From NCBI GenBank assembly GCA_016865035.1, contig CP018227.1:1520001-1584000 (forward strand): DNA of 64,000 nucleotides, read 5' to 3'. A model generated the notes under the pieces. That model did no database searches and had not been told where the DNA came from. It saw only the letters and a list, made by a program, of their open reading frames with translations. A program made the position numbers and the translations under genes. The stretch's first letter is position 1; every line of letters starts with the position of its first letter. Positions 29,738 to 38,057 of the stretch are shown here, one piece after another. The DNA comes from Kordiimonadales bacterium IMCC3096. GTDB lineage: Bacteria; Pseudomonadota; Alphaproteobacteria; Minwuiales; Minwuiaceae.

Positions 29738-29899
29738 GCGGAAGTCGTTTGCGGTCCCCGGCCTGCCCTCTCGGGAGTTGTTGGCGGTCCCGGCCATCCC
29801 TCTCGGGAGGCGTTTGTTGACCTCGGCCATCCCTCTCCCCCTCCCGACCACCCACGGGATTATCCTGTTGGGTGGTCGGGAGGGGGAGAGGGATGGCCG
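29738..29899. repeat. long hairpin copy C with leading degenerate direct repeats
   Basis: Perfect 31-bp inverted repeat (29824-29854 with 29869-29899) with a 14-base loop CGGGATTATCCTGT. Two degenerate copies of the left arm stand before it at about 29745-29775 and 29780-29812 (CGGCCTGCCCTCTCGGGAG, CGGCCATCCCTCTCGGGAG), spaced about 32 bases, as in copy B. Fills the gap between DUF2333 and the Usp gene. Arms differ from A and B (CGGCCATC outside, GACCACCCA inside) but pair perfectly. Confidence 0.9.
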
Positions 29900-29933
29900 G
29901 GGACCATAGATGGCTATCGGGTCCGCAGACGTA

Positions 29934-30938
29934 TCACTTCAGAAGGATATTGGAGATTTCCTTCAGCTTGGTCCGGGCCCGCAGCAGATAGAAACCCTGG
30001 TTCAGCAGGTGGTTGGGCACCACCATGCCGTCCGGCGACCCGTTCTGGACAATCAGCGGGTTCAGGTCCGCGAGGCGGCGCATCACGCCCAGCATCTCCG
30101 CCCATGGACGGGTCAGGTTCCGTTCTGCCAGGACACCATCGAAGTCGTAGCCGAGGTCGCGCAGGAACAGGTAATAGGCGTAGCTCTTGCCCTTGATGCG
30201 GTAGAACTCGTCATCGACCTGAAAGTCGGGCAGGAAGCCGCCGCTGTTCTCCCGCACATGGTCATCGATGGCCTGGCTGGCCGCCCCCAGGTCAGTGGCA
30301 AACCGTTCGATCGTGACCTGCAGGTTGTCCACCCGGCGGTCGAACACGGCGCTGCCGGCCGCCAGGCGGGTGTTGTAGTTGCGCAGATGGCGGATCGCGG
30401 CGCGATATTCCGACTCAGCCGGCGTCGTCGGCATCAGCGACACGGAAGGATTCCAGGTCCACTTGGTGCCTGAGATGCTGAGCTTGCTGCGCGCTTCCTT
30501 CAGATCCTCGTCCGCGGCAGAGGAGCCGCGCACCCGTCCGAGCTGGTCCACCAGTTCGATGGTCAGGCGGTTGCTCGCCTCCAGCACGCCAAGCTGGAAG
30601 TTGGGCATGTTGTCCAGCGCGGCGGAGGGCAGGAACCAGGGATCGTTCGGCGTCCACCAGTTCTGGTTCACTTCCCGATCCAGCAGCGCGGCGATGGTGC
30701 CAACCACACGCGAGCCACCCGAGGGCACATCCACCGGCTCGACCCTGTAGTCCACATCGTCGGAGACGTTCTGGATCATCAGGCTGCCGACCGGATAGTA
30801 GAGCGCGGCAAACAGCAGGATGGCGACGCCCAGCGGCTTCCAGGTGCGGCGCACGATGCTGCGCCCGGTACCGCCCTTCAGCTTCGGACGGTCCTCACCG
30901 ACAATACGGTCTGCGGGGTCGTCACCAAGCTCTCGCAT
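29934..30938 (-). CDS. DUF2333 membrane protein
   Basis: 334 residues with one membrane segment near 34-54 (LGVAILLFAALYYPVGSLMI) and a large, probably periplasmic part. Family blocks: NQNWWTPNDPWFLPSAALDN, FQLGVLEASNRLTIELVDQL, WNPSVSLMPTTPAESEYR, and LIVQNGSPDG near the C-terminus. Function unknown. Upstream of the Usp gene and downstream of trpS on the same strand. Confidence 0.9.
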   Translation of the reverse strand: MRELGDDPADRIVGEDRPKLKGGTGRSIVRRTWKPLGVAILLFAALYYPVGSLMIQNVSDDVDYRVEPVDVPSGGSRVVGTIAALLDREVNQNWWTPNDPWFLPSAALDNMPNFQLGVLEASNRLTIELVDQLGRVRGSSAADEDLKEARSKLSISGTKWTWNPSVSLMPTTPAESEYRAAIRHLRNYNTRLAAGSAVFDRRVDNLQVTIERFATDLGAASQAIDDHVRENSGGFLPDFQVDDEFYRIKGKSYAYYLFLRDLGYDFDGVLAERNLTRPWAEMLGVMRRLADLNPLIVQNGSPDGMVVPNHLLNQGFYLLRARTKLKEISNILLK

Positions 30939-31044
30939 GAAATCCTGCCTCTCTCGTCCGGAACATTGCCGGGCTGCAAACCACGGGCAAATCGCCGCCG
31001 CCTCGCGGCGTGCCTGTCATCGTTGCAGATGGGGTCAGCGCGCG

Positions 31045-32046
31045 CTACCGCAAGAAGCCGACAATATCCTTCACCTGATTCAGGATCGGTCGGGCCAGCG
31101 CCTCCGCCCGTTCCGCGCCGTCCCGCAGGATGGCGTCCACATGATCCGGCGCAGCCATCAGGCGCTGCATCTCCGCCCCGATCGGCCCCATGCGGGCGAC
31201 CGCCAGATCGGCGAGCTGCTGCTTGAAGGTGCTGAACTGCTGCCCGGCGAACTCCGCCACCACCGCTTCCTTGCTGGTGTCGGACAGGGCGGCGTAGATG
31301 CCCATCAGGTTGTCGGCTTCCGGCCGCTCGGCCAGCCCGTCCTTGCTTTCCGGCAGCGGTTCCGGGTCGGTCTTGGCCTTGCGGATCTTGCGCGCGATTG
31401 TGTCGGCATCATCGGTGACATTGATGCGCGAATTGTCCGACGGGTCGGACTTCGACATCTTCGCCTTGCCGTCGCGCAGGCTCATCACGCGGGTCGCGGC
31501 ACCCAGGATCAGCGGCTCCGTGATCGGGAAGAACTCCTGCCCGAAGTCGTGATTGAACTTCTGCGCGATGTCGCGGCACAGCTCCAGATGCTGCCGCTGG
31601 TCATCGCCTACCGGCACATGCGTCGCGCGGTAGGTCAGGATGTCCGCCGCCATCAGGTTCGGATAGACGAACAGGCCGACGGAGGCATTTTCCTTGTGCT
31701 TGCCCGCCTTCTCCTTGAACTGGGTCATGCGGTTGAGCCAGCCCATGCGGGCGACACAGTTGAAGATCCAGGCCAGTTCGGCGTGGGTGCTGACCTGGCT
31801 CTGGTTGAAGACGATGGAGCGCGCCGGATCAATGCCCGCGGCCAGGTAGGCCGAGGCGACTTCCCGCGTCTGGGCCTTCAGCTCCGCCGGATCCTGCCAG
31901 AGCGTGATCGCATGCATGTCGACGACGCAATAGATGCAGTCGTAATCGTCCTGCAGCGGGACGAAGTTGCGGATCGCCCCCAGGTAGTTGCCCAGATGAA
32001 GATTGCCGGTCGGCTGCACGCCGGAAAAGATGCGGCCCTTGCTCAT
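31045..32046 (-). CDS. trpS: tryptophanyl-tRNA synthetase
   Basis: Class I synthetase charging tRNA-Trp; 333 residues, family length. [20 protein letters not shown] near the start carries the HIGH-type HLGN, and [10 protein letters not shown] near residue 198 is the KMSKS loop. DMHAITLW and NQSQV segments line the Trp site. Start ATG 32046 gives MSKGRIFSG, the standard opening. Confidence 0.97.
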   Translation of the reverse strand: MSKGRIFSGVQPTGNLHLGNYLGAIRNFVPLQDDYDCIYCVVDMHAITLWQDPAELKAQTREVASAYLAAGIDPARSIVFNQSQVSTHAELAWIFNCVARMGWLNRMTQFKEKAGKHKENASVGLFVYPNLMAADILTYRATHVPVGDDQRQHLELCRDIAQKFNHDFGQEFFPITEPLILGAATRVMSLRDGKAKMSKSDPSDNSRINVTDDADTIARKIRKAKTDPEPLPESKDGLAERPEADNLMGIYAALSDTSKEAVVAEFAGQQFSTFKQQLADLAVARMGPIGAEMQRLMAAPDHVDAILRDGAERAEALARPILNQVKDIVGFLR

Positions 32047-32153
32047 GATCAGGTCTCGTTCAGAAACGGTTGCGGAGCGGGTGCTTTAGACCGTTTCAAG
32101 CGGACATGGCAACAGCGAGAGGTTGATACGGCGGGGCACGCCTGCGGATTGCC

Positions 32154-32789
32154 TCAGTAGACCCGGCGTTTCGGGGCCCAGCGCCTGACCGGTTTGCCGC
32201 CCATGGTCATGCGCGGCACGTTGTCGGGCAGGCCTTCCTGTTCAGGGATCGGCTCCGGGATCGGCGCAGAGATCGGTGTGTTCTCGATCACCTGACCGGT
32301 CCTTGCGCGCGACGCCTGCTCGGCCTGGGCAGGTTCGATCATCGACCGGCGATAGGCGTCCGCCAGGGCCGGCAGCGGCAGGATGGCGCCGGTGGCGGTC
32401 TGCAGCGCCTCCTCCATCACCCCGTCGTGGGCAATGAAATTGTCCAGTTCGTCGACACCCATGCCGCCGAAGCGCCGCCAGACCAGCGTCAGGCAGGCTT
32501 CCGCGCGCGGCTCCAGTTCCTTCGGCATCGGCAGGTCCTTCGCATTCTCCAGAATGTCGTAGAGGTTCGGGTCCTGCGGCCCCATGGTGCTGGCGACGAA
32601 CACGCTCGGCATCAGCAGGCGGCAGCCGTTCACGGCGGCATAGAGCGCCTGCGCGATATAAAGCAGCATCTGCATCTTGCGCGGCGGAATGCGCCGGCCC
32701 GCCTCCGTCCCCTTGGCCTCGAACCAGGCAACGGCCAGCAGGCTGTTCTTCAGCGCGGGGGTGCGGAACTGTTCGAGTGCGTCAGACAT
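32154..32789 (-). CDS. Panacea/SocA-like (DUF4065-like) protein
   Basis: 211 residues. The segment MQMLLYIAQALYAAVNGCRL, then VASTMGPQDPNLYDILEN and a helical DELDNFIAHDGVMEEALQ, resembles the Panacea domain (KLLYFAQ-like start, GP turn, helical end) found in many antitoxins such as SocA. The last 55 residues are Pro- and Arg-rich and unlike the domain. No toxin gene is adjacent, so an antitoxin role is only a possibility. Follows trpS upstream on the same strand (107 bases between). Confidence 0.55.
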   Translation of the reverse strand: MSDALEQFRTPALKNSLLAVAWFEAKGTEAGRRIPPRKMQMLLYIAQALYAAVNGCRLLMPSVFVASTMGPQDPNLYDILENAKDLPMPKELEPRAEACLTLVWRRFGGMGVDELDNFIAHDGVMEEALQTATGAILPLPALADAYRRSMIEPAQAEQASRARTGQVIENTPISAPIPEPIPEQEGLPDNVPRMTMGGKPVRRWAPKRRVY

Positions 32790-32884
32790 GGCGGGGTGAT
32801 GATCCGTCCGGTGGTGGGAACCGGCGGCATCTTCACCCCGACATGCTTAACGCGGCCTTAAGGGCAGTAAGTCTGCCCCCATCC

Positions 32885-34105
32885 TCAATCGATCAGCGCC
32901 TGATGCACCAGCGCACGCAGCTCCTTGCGGATCGGGTAGTGGCTGGAGGGCACAAGCTGGGTCATGTACATCACCACCATGTCCTCCACCGGATCGACCC
33001 AGAACGCCGTGGAGGCCATGCCGCCCCAGCCGTGGTCGCCGACGCTGCCCATGTTCTGGCTGATCGCCGGATTCAGGGTCACCGAGAACCCGAGGCCGAA
33101 ACCGACACCGGCGAAGGAGACTTCGGAGAACACCGGCTGGCCCATGCTGGCCAGGTCACCCGGCAGATGGTTCGATGCCATGAAATCGACCGTGCGCGGG
33201 CCCAGAAGCCGTTCCTCCCCGAAGCGGCCCTTGCAGCGCAGCATCTCGACGAACTTCAGGTAATCCACGGCGGTGGAGATCAGTCCGCCACCGCCGGAGA
33301 AGGTCATGCCGTCGCGGCGCAGGAACACGCTCTGGTCGGGCTTCTCCAGCAGCTTCATGGAGTTGTCCTCGTTCGGTGTGTAGAGCGCGGCGAAACGGTC
33401 CACCTTGTCCTCCGGCACACCGAAGCCGGTTTCCGACATGCCCAGCGGCTCGAAGATGCGACTGGTCAGGAACGCGTCCAGGCTCTGGCCGGAGATGACC
33501 TCCACCAGGCGGCCGACCACATCCGTCGAAACGCCGTAGTTCCAGCGGCTGCCGGGTTGGAACGCCAGCGGGTACTTCGCCAGTTCCTTCACCATCGGGG
33601 CCAGACCACCGCCCCGCTTCGGGCCGAAGTCGATCTTGCCCGCCGTGTAGGCGTCGCCCAGCACACCGCCGTTGAACCCGTAGGTGAAGCCGGAGGTATG
33701 GGTCAGCAGGTGATGGACCGTCAGCGGCTCCCGGCAGTCCTCCACCTGATCCAGTGCGGTCGCGCCCTTCACCAGCACCTTCACGTCGGCGAATTCGGGC
33801 AGGAAGCGCGCCACCGGGTCATCCAGATGGAACCGCCCCTCCTCGAACAGCATCATGAGCGCGACGGAGCAGATCGGCTTCGACATGGAATAGATGCGCA
33901 GCAGCGTGTCCGCCTCCCAGGGCCTGTCCGCCTCCACATCCCGCTTGCCGGTCCAGTCGGCATAGGCGATCTGGCCATGACGGGCGATGACGGTCATGGC
34001 ACCGGGCAGCTTGCCCGCGTTCACGTATCCATCCATCCAGGGCCGGATCCGCGCCAGTCGCTGGCTGCTGAAACCGACCTGTTCCGGGCTTCTGATTGCT
34101 TCCAT
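32885..34105 (-). CDS. serine hydrolase, class C beta-lactamase family
   Basis: 406 residues, family PF00144 (esterase EstB / beta-lactamase C fold). SxxK is SMSK in RIYSMSKPICS near residue 72; the Tyr motif is in RWNYGVSTDVVG; the third motif is HGWGG in VGDHGWGGMAST. No signal peptide is seen, so a cytosolic esterase or peptidase is more likely than a secreted beta-lactamase. ATG at 34105 is preceded by GGGAGACAG. The frame stays open upstream into the next gene, which is a coincidence of composition. Confidence 0.9.
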   Translation of the reverse strand: MEAIRSPEQVGFSSQRLARIRPWMDGYVNAGKLPGAMTVIARHGQIAYADWTGKRDVEADRPWEADTLLRIYSMSKPICSVALMMLFEEGRFHLDDPVARFLPEFADVKVLVKGATALDQVEDCREPLTVHHLLTHTSGFTYGFNGGVLGDAYTAGKIDFGPKRGGGLAPMVKELAKYPLAFQPGSRWNYGVSTDVVGRLVEVISGQSLDAFLTSRIFEPLGMSETGFGVPEDKVDRFAALYTPNEDNSMKLLEKPDQSVFLRRDGMTFSGGGGLISTAVDYLKFVEMLRCKGRFGEERLLGPRTVDFMASNHLPGDLASMGQPVFSEVSFAGVGFGLGFSVTLNPAISQNMGSVGDHGWGGMASTAFWVDPVEDMVVMYMTQLVPSSHYPIRKELRALVHQALID

Positions 34106-34201
34106 GTGCTCTGTCTCCCCTGATCTCGCCAACCGGCTGCATTCATCGTATGTAAACGGAAAAGCGCGTGCGCGCACCTTCAAGCCTGCGGGGTTCGAGA
34201 C

Positions 34202-35053
34202 ATGGCCGACATTCACGAAATGGAGCCCCCGTTCGGCACCTATCGCCTGTCCGCCCCGATGGAGCGCCTGAGGGGCGCCACGGCGCATCTGCCGGCCAAT
34301 CGCGCCGGCCGCGCCCTCAGTTCCCTGATCCGCCGCATCGTCAGTCGCGGCCCGGAAGATCCGATCGACGCGGAGATCTTCCCCGGCATCCGGGCGCGGC
34401 TGCGGCCCGGCACCAACCGCTGCGAGAAGCGGGTGCTGACCGGCGCGCAGTTCTATGACCATCGGGAACGTGCGGCCCTTGCCGCCGCCCTGCGAGAATC
34501 GGACAGCGAACCGTTCGTCTTTGCCGACCTGGGGGCCAATGTCGGGCTCTACAGTCTCTGGATGGTGGCCAGCGCCCGGACTGCGGGCCGGAAGCTGCAG
34601 GTGCTTGCCGTCGAGCCGGACCCGGTGACCCGGGCGCGACTGCTGGCCAACCTGGCCGCCTCGGGCGCGGACAATGTGACGGTCGCCCCGGTCGCGGTCG
34701 GGGCCGAGGCCGGACGCGGCACGATTGTCGAGCATGGCAACAACCGGGGCGAGAACCAGGTGGCGGCGAGCGATGCCGCCGGGGACGGTGGTTTCGAGAT
34801 CCTGCCGCTGGACCGGATCTGCGACCGCTATGGCGTCAGCCGCATCGACGCCATGAAGGTTGATCTGGAGGGGCATGACGAGGCGGCGCTGCGCGGCATG
34901 TTCGAAACAGCACCCGAATCCCTCTGGCCCCGGACCCTGATCGTCGAGGCGGGCAAGGGAGAGGACAGTCCGCCTGTCGTCCGCCTGTGCGCGGCGAACG
35001 GCTACACCACCGTCGGGCGCACCCGCCTGAACGCAATCATGCAACGCCACTGA
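34202..35053 (+). CDS. FkbM family methyltransferase
   Basis: 283-residue SAM-dependent methyltransferase. Motif I is FADLGANVGLYSLWM near residue 107, the acidic end of strand 2 is AVEPDP, and the FkbM signature is DAMKVDLEGHDEAALRG. Such enzymes often methylate sugars or lipopolysaccharide parts, but the substrate here is unknown. Divergent from the serine hydrolase with 96 bases between; the amidotransferase gene follows after 20 bases. Confidence 0.88.
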   Translation: MADIHEMEPPFGTYRLSAPMERLRGATAHLPANRAGRALSSLIRRIVSRGPEDPIDAEIFPGIRARLRPGTNRCEKRVLTGAQFYDHRERAALAAALRESDSEPFVFADLGANVGLYSLWMVASARTAGRKLQVLAVEPDPVTRARLLANLAASGADNVTVAPVAVGAEAGRGTIVEHGNNRGENQVAASDAAGDGGFEILPLDRICDRYGVSRIDAMKVDLEGHDEAALRGMFETAPESLWPRTLIVEAGKGEDSPPVVRLCAANGYTTVGRTRLNAIMQRH

Positions 35054-35073
35054 CCAGCACGGGAATCTGGGCC

Positions 35074-35769
35074 ATGCGCATTGGTATCCTGGAAACCGGT
35101 CGCCTGCCGGAACCGATCGAGGCGACCTATGGCGACTACCCGGCCCTGATGGCCGAATGGCTGCACCCGGCAATGCCGGGCGCCTCCTTCACCGGCATCC
35201 CGGTGGTCGACGGTGAGCTGCCCTACAGACCGTCGGAGTTCGACGGCTATGTCATCACCGGCTCGAAGCATGGCGTCTATGACGATCTGCCCTGGATCGG
35301 ACCGCTGAAGCAGTTCATCCGACAGGCGGCGGCAGCGGACGTACCGCAGGTGGGCATCTGTTTCGGTCACCAGATCGCGGCGGAGGCGCTCGGCGGACAT
35401 GCGGAGAAGTCAGCCCGCGGCTGGGGGGTCGGGCGACAGAGCTATCGCATTGAGTTGGGCGACGGCGTGCCGGAGATCGGCATGATCGTCTTTCATCAGG
35501 ATCAGGTGCTCAGCCTGCCGGACAGCGCACAGGTGCTCGGCGGCAATGACTTCTGCCCCATCGGGGTGGTGCGCTATGCCGAACCGGTCGCCACCGCCCA
35601 GTTTCACCCGGAATTCAAGGTGCCCTTCACCCGGGACCTGCTGGACTTCCGGGCCGTCGAGACCCTGCCGGCCGAGATCGTCACCCAGGCCCGCCGGTCG
35701 CTTGCAGAATCGCCGGAGAACGCCCGCTTCGGTCGCTGGGCGGCGCGGTTCCTGACCGGCCAGCTCTGA
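35074..35769 (+). CDS. class I glutamine amidotransferase (GMP-synthase-like domain)
   Basis: 231 residues with catalytic Cys in GICFGHQIAAEALGG near residue 96, and the His-x-Glu of the triad in AQFHPEF near 172. It lacks a synthase domain, so it belongs to the stand-alone group (YfeJ-like) that may hydrolyse gamma-glutamyl compounds. ATG 35074 begins MRIGILETGRLP. It is 8 bases from the convergent MFS gene. Confidence 0.9.
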   Translation: MRIGILETGRLPEPIEATYGDYPALMAEWLHPAMPGASFTGIPVVDGELPYRPSEFDGYVITGSKHGVYDDLPWIGPLKQFIRQAAAADVPQVGICFGHQIAAEALGGHAEKSARGWGVGRQSYRIELGDGVPEIGMIVFHQDQVLSLPDSAQVLGGNDFCPIGVVRYAEPVATAQFHPEFKVPFTRDLLDFRAVETLPAEIVTQARRSLAESPENARFGRWAARFLTGQL

Positions 35770-35777
35770 GCCGCGCC

Positions 35778-37043
35778 CTACTGGCGCACCAGCAGGCTGG
35801 GGGAGCGGCTGTAGCCACCGTTCGAGAGGACGAAGCGGAAGCCGCACAGGATCAGCAGGTTGACGATGCCGCCACCGGCAGCGACCGCATAGGACCAGAC
35901 GTAGCTGCCCGCCAGGTCGAAGATGAAGCCGCCCACCCAGGCACCGATCCCCATGCCGAGCCAGCCGAAGAAGATGATGATGCCCATGGATCGCGCGGCA
36001 ATGCGCGCAGGAATCATCATGCGTGCGGTGACCAGGATCGACGACATGTCACCGGAATAGAACAGGCCGAAGACAGCGGCCAGAATCCAGGTGGCCCAGA
36101 GTCCCTCGACAAAGGGAAAGGCGAAGACCAGCACGGTCTGGCCGAAGGACATCAGCATCCAGCCGTTGACCGGCCCCACCATGTCCGCGAGCCGTCCGCC
36201 AAGTATGCGGCCCCCGATCCCGGCGATCATCAGCACCAGCAGCACGCTGGCCGCCGCCTCCGGCGCGATACCCCGGTCGGACACCAGGGCGACCGTATGG
36301 ACAATCGGCACCGCCATGCAGATGCAGCAGAAGAAGGCGGCAGAGCTGAGAAACGGAATGACGACACGCGGCGGCGCGGGCGGATCCGGTTCGGCCGCTG
36401 GAGACGGCGTACCGCCCGCACCGACGGTGACGACACGGGTCGGCGGGTCACGCACCAGCAGGGCGAGCGGAATGCCCAGCACCAGAAAGCCGATGCCGAT
36501 GGTGGCATAGGCGGTCTGCCAGTCCCAGGCAGAGATCAGCAGCCGCGCGGCGAACGGTACCACCGCCTGACCGAACGCGCCCCCGGCGGCCATCACGCCG
36601 ATGGCAAGCCCCTGATTGCGGCTGAACCAGTATCCGACCGTGGCATAGATCGGGGTGCCCACGGCGCTGTTGCCCAGCGCGCCGAACGCGAAATACATCA
36701 GGTAATAGTACCAGAGCGCACCGGTCATGCTGAGGGCGAAGAAGGAGATCCCCATCATCAGTACGCCGAACAGGGCAATGTTGCGCGCGCCCTTCCGGTC
36801 GGCCAGCCAGCCCCAGAGGATGCCGAACAGCGCCGCCGACAGCGCCAGCGCGGTATATCCGGCTGACGCCTCTCCGCGTGACCAGCCGAACTCCGCCGTC
36901 AGCGGTTTCAGGAAGACTCCGACCGAGCCCACACCGCCGAACGCCAGGGTCTGGAGACCAAAGGCCACCGCGACCATGACCCAGGCATAGGGATTCTGCT
37001 CCGCGACGGCCGGCGGCGCGCCGCCTGCTGCATCGCCGCTCAT
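35778..37043 (-). CDS. MFS transporter, monocarboxylate/oxalate type
   Basis: 421 residues with twelve hydrophobic segments. The first helix (YAWVMVAVAFGLQTLAFGG) followed by VGVFLKPLTAEFGWSRGEAS and WLADRKGARN is typical of the OxlT/MCT-like group. The central loop is Pro- and Ala-rich. Substrate unknown, perhaps a carboxylate. Its ATG overlaps the stop of the P1 peptidase gene by 4 bases, so the pair are expressed together. Confidence 0.88.
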   Translation of the reverse strand: MSGDAAGGAPPAVAEQNPYAWVMVAVAFGLQTLAFGGVGSVGVFLKPLTAEFGWSRGEASAGYTALALSAALFGILWGWLADRKGARNIALFGVLMMGISFFALSMTGALWYYYLMYFAFGALGNSAVGTPIYATVGYWFSRNQGLAIGVMAAGGAFGQAVVPFAARLLISAWDWQTAYATIGIGFLVLGIPLALLVRDPPTRVVTVGAGGTPSPAAEPDPPAPPRVVIPFLSSAAFFCCICMAVPIVHTVALVSDRGIAPEAAASVLLVLMIAGIGGRILGGRLADMVGPVNGWMLMSFGQTVLVFAFPFVEGLWATWILAAVFGLFYSGDMSSILVTARMMIPARIAARSMGIIIFFGWLGMGIGAWVGGFIFDLAGSYVWSYAVAAGGGIVNLLILCGFRFVLSNGGYSRSPSLLVRQ

Positions 37044-38020
37044 GACCGGTAGGCCGGGATGCCGGCGACAGGTTCGGCGCACCAGACAGCGCGGGCGACA
37101 GCGCGCGCGAGGCAATCCGCAGCGGCACCGCCGATCTGACTGAGTGCAGCCGGGTCGGGCTCACCGCTGCGCCGGGCCGTGGCAAGGGCAAAGACCGTAT
37201 CCCCGTCAAAGGGGGTGTGGATCGGGCGAATGGCCCGCGCCAGACCGTCCTGCGCCATCATCGCGACACGCTTCGCCTGCCCCTTGTTCAGGGACGCGTC
37301 TGTCGCCACCACGGCGATGGTCGTGTTTGCCCCCGGCAGGGCCGTCGCGATGCCGCTGTCGTCGGGCGAGACCCTGCCCGGTGGCGGATTGCCGCCGAAC
37401 TCCCCGTCGCGTTCCAGCGCCCAGGCCCAGAAGGTGCGGCCGTCATCCATCACCACGGAACCGGTCGGATTGGCGGCCACGAGCGCACCGACGCTGGTGC
37501 CGTCGTCCAGCACCAGCGAGGCAGAGCCCAGCCCCCCCTTCAGCGGCCCGGCGGTCGCGCCCATCCCGGCCCCGACATTGCCCAGCGCAAAATCCTCCGT
37601 CACCGCGTCCAGCGCCGCGCGGCCCAGGTGCCGGTAGGGCGGGTCCTCGCCCCAGTCCTTCGCACCACCGTTCATCAGATCGAACAGGATCGCGGCGGGC
37701 ACGATGGGAATGTGATGCGGGCCGACGGCAAAGCCGCGCCCCCTGTGCGCCAGCCGGTTCATCACCGCACCCGCCGCATCCAGACCGAAGGCGGAGCCAC
37801 CGGAGAGCACAACGGCGTCGATCCGGTCCACCAGGTTCTCCGGCTGCATCACGTCGATCTCCCGCGTGCCGGGGCCGCCACCGCGAACATCGGCGGCAGC
37901 CACACAGGGCTGGTCGGGCAGGATCACCGTGACACCGGTTATCGCCGCGCTATCTTCCGCATTGCCGACTTTCAGGCCGGGAACATCCGTGATCAGATTG
38001 CGGGGGCCGGTCTGGGGCAT
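37040..38020 (-). CDS. P1 family peptidase (DmpA/OAT-like N-terminal-nucleophile hydrolase)
   Basis: 326 residues. NLITDVPGLKVGNAEDSAAIT opens the family; VVLSGGSAFGLDAAGAVMN and GNVGAGMGATAG follow, and the self-cleavage site is in ATDASLNKGQAKRVA, where a small nucleophile (Ser or Thr) is expected at the new N-terminus; the TDASL segment offers Ser. Family members cleave N-terminal residues from peptides or amides. First of a pair with the MFS gene. Only 37 bases separate its start from that of ggt on the other strand. Confidence 0.88.
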   Translation of the reverse strand: MPQTGPRNLITDVPGLKVGNAEDSAAITGVTVILPDQPCVAAADVRGGGPGTREIDVMQPENLVDRIDAVVLSGGSAFGLDAAGAVMNRLAHRGRGFAVGPHHIPIVPAAILFDLMNGGAKDWGEDPPYRHLGRAALDAVTEDFALGNVGAGMGATAGPLKGGLGSASLVLDDGTSVGALVAANPTGSVVMDDGRTFWAWALERDGEFGGNPPPGRVSPDDSGIATALPGANTTIAVVATDASLNKGQAKRVAMMAQDGLARAIRPIHTPFDGDTVFALATARRSGEPDPAALSQIGGAAADCLARAVARAVWCAEPVAGIPAYRS

Positions 38021-38057
38021 GAACAGATTCCTGCGGCGAACGAGAAAGGTCGACGTG

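Noticed and set aside
32885-34105. A true beta-lactamase resistance gene
   Set aside because: No signal peptide, and the motifs fit the broad esterase/peptidase group of this fold; no ampR-like regulator nearby.
32885-35173. A 762-codon minus-strand frame that would join the serine hydrolase to an N-terminal extension
   Set aside because: The first 350 codons lie opposite FkbM and amidotransferase genes with clear motifs, and the hydrolase has a good ATG and ribosome-binding site at 34105.
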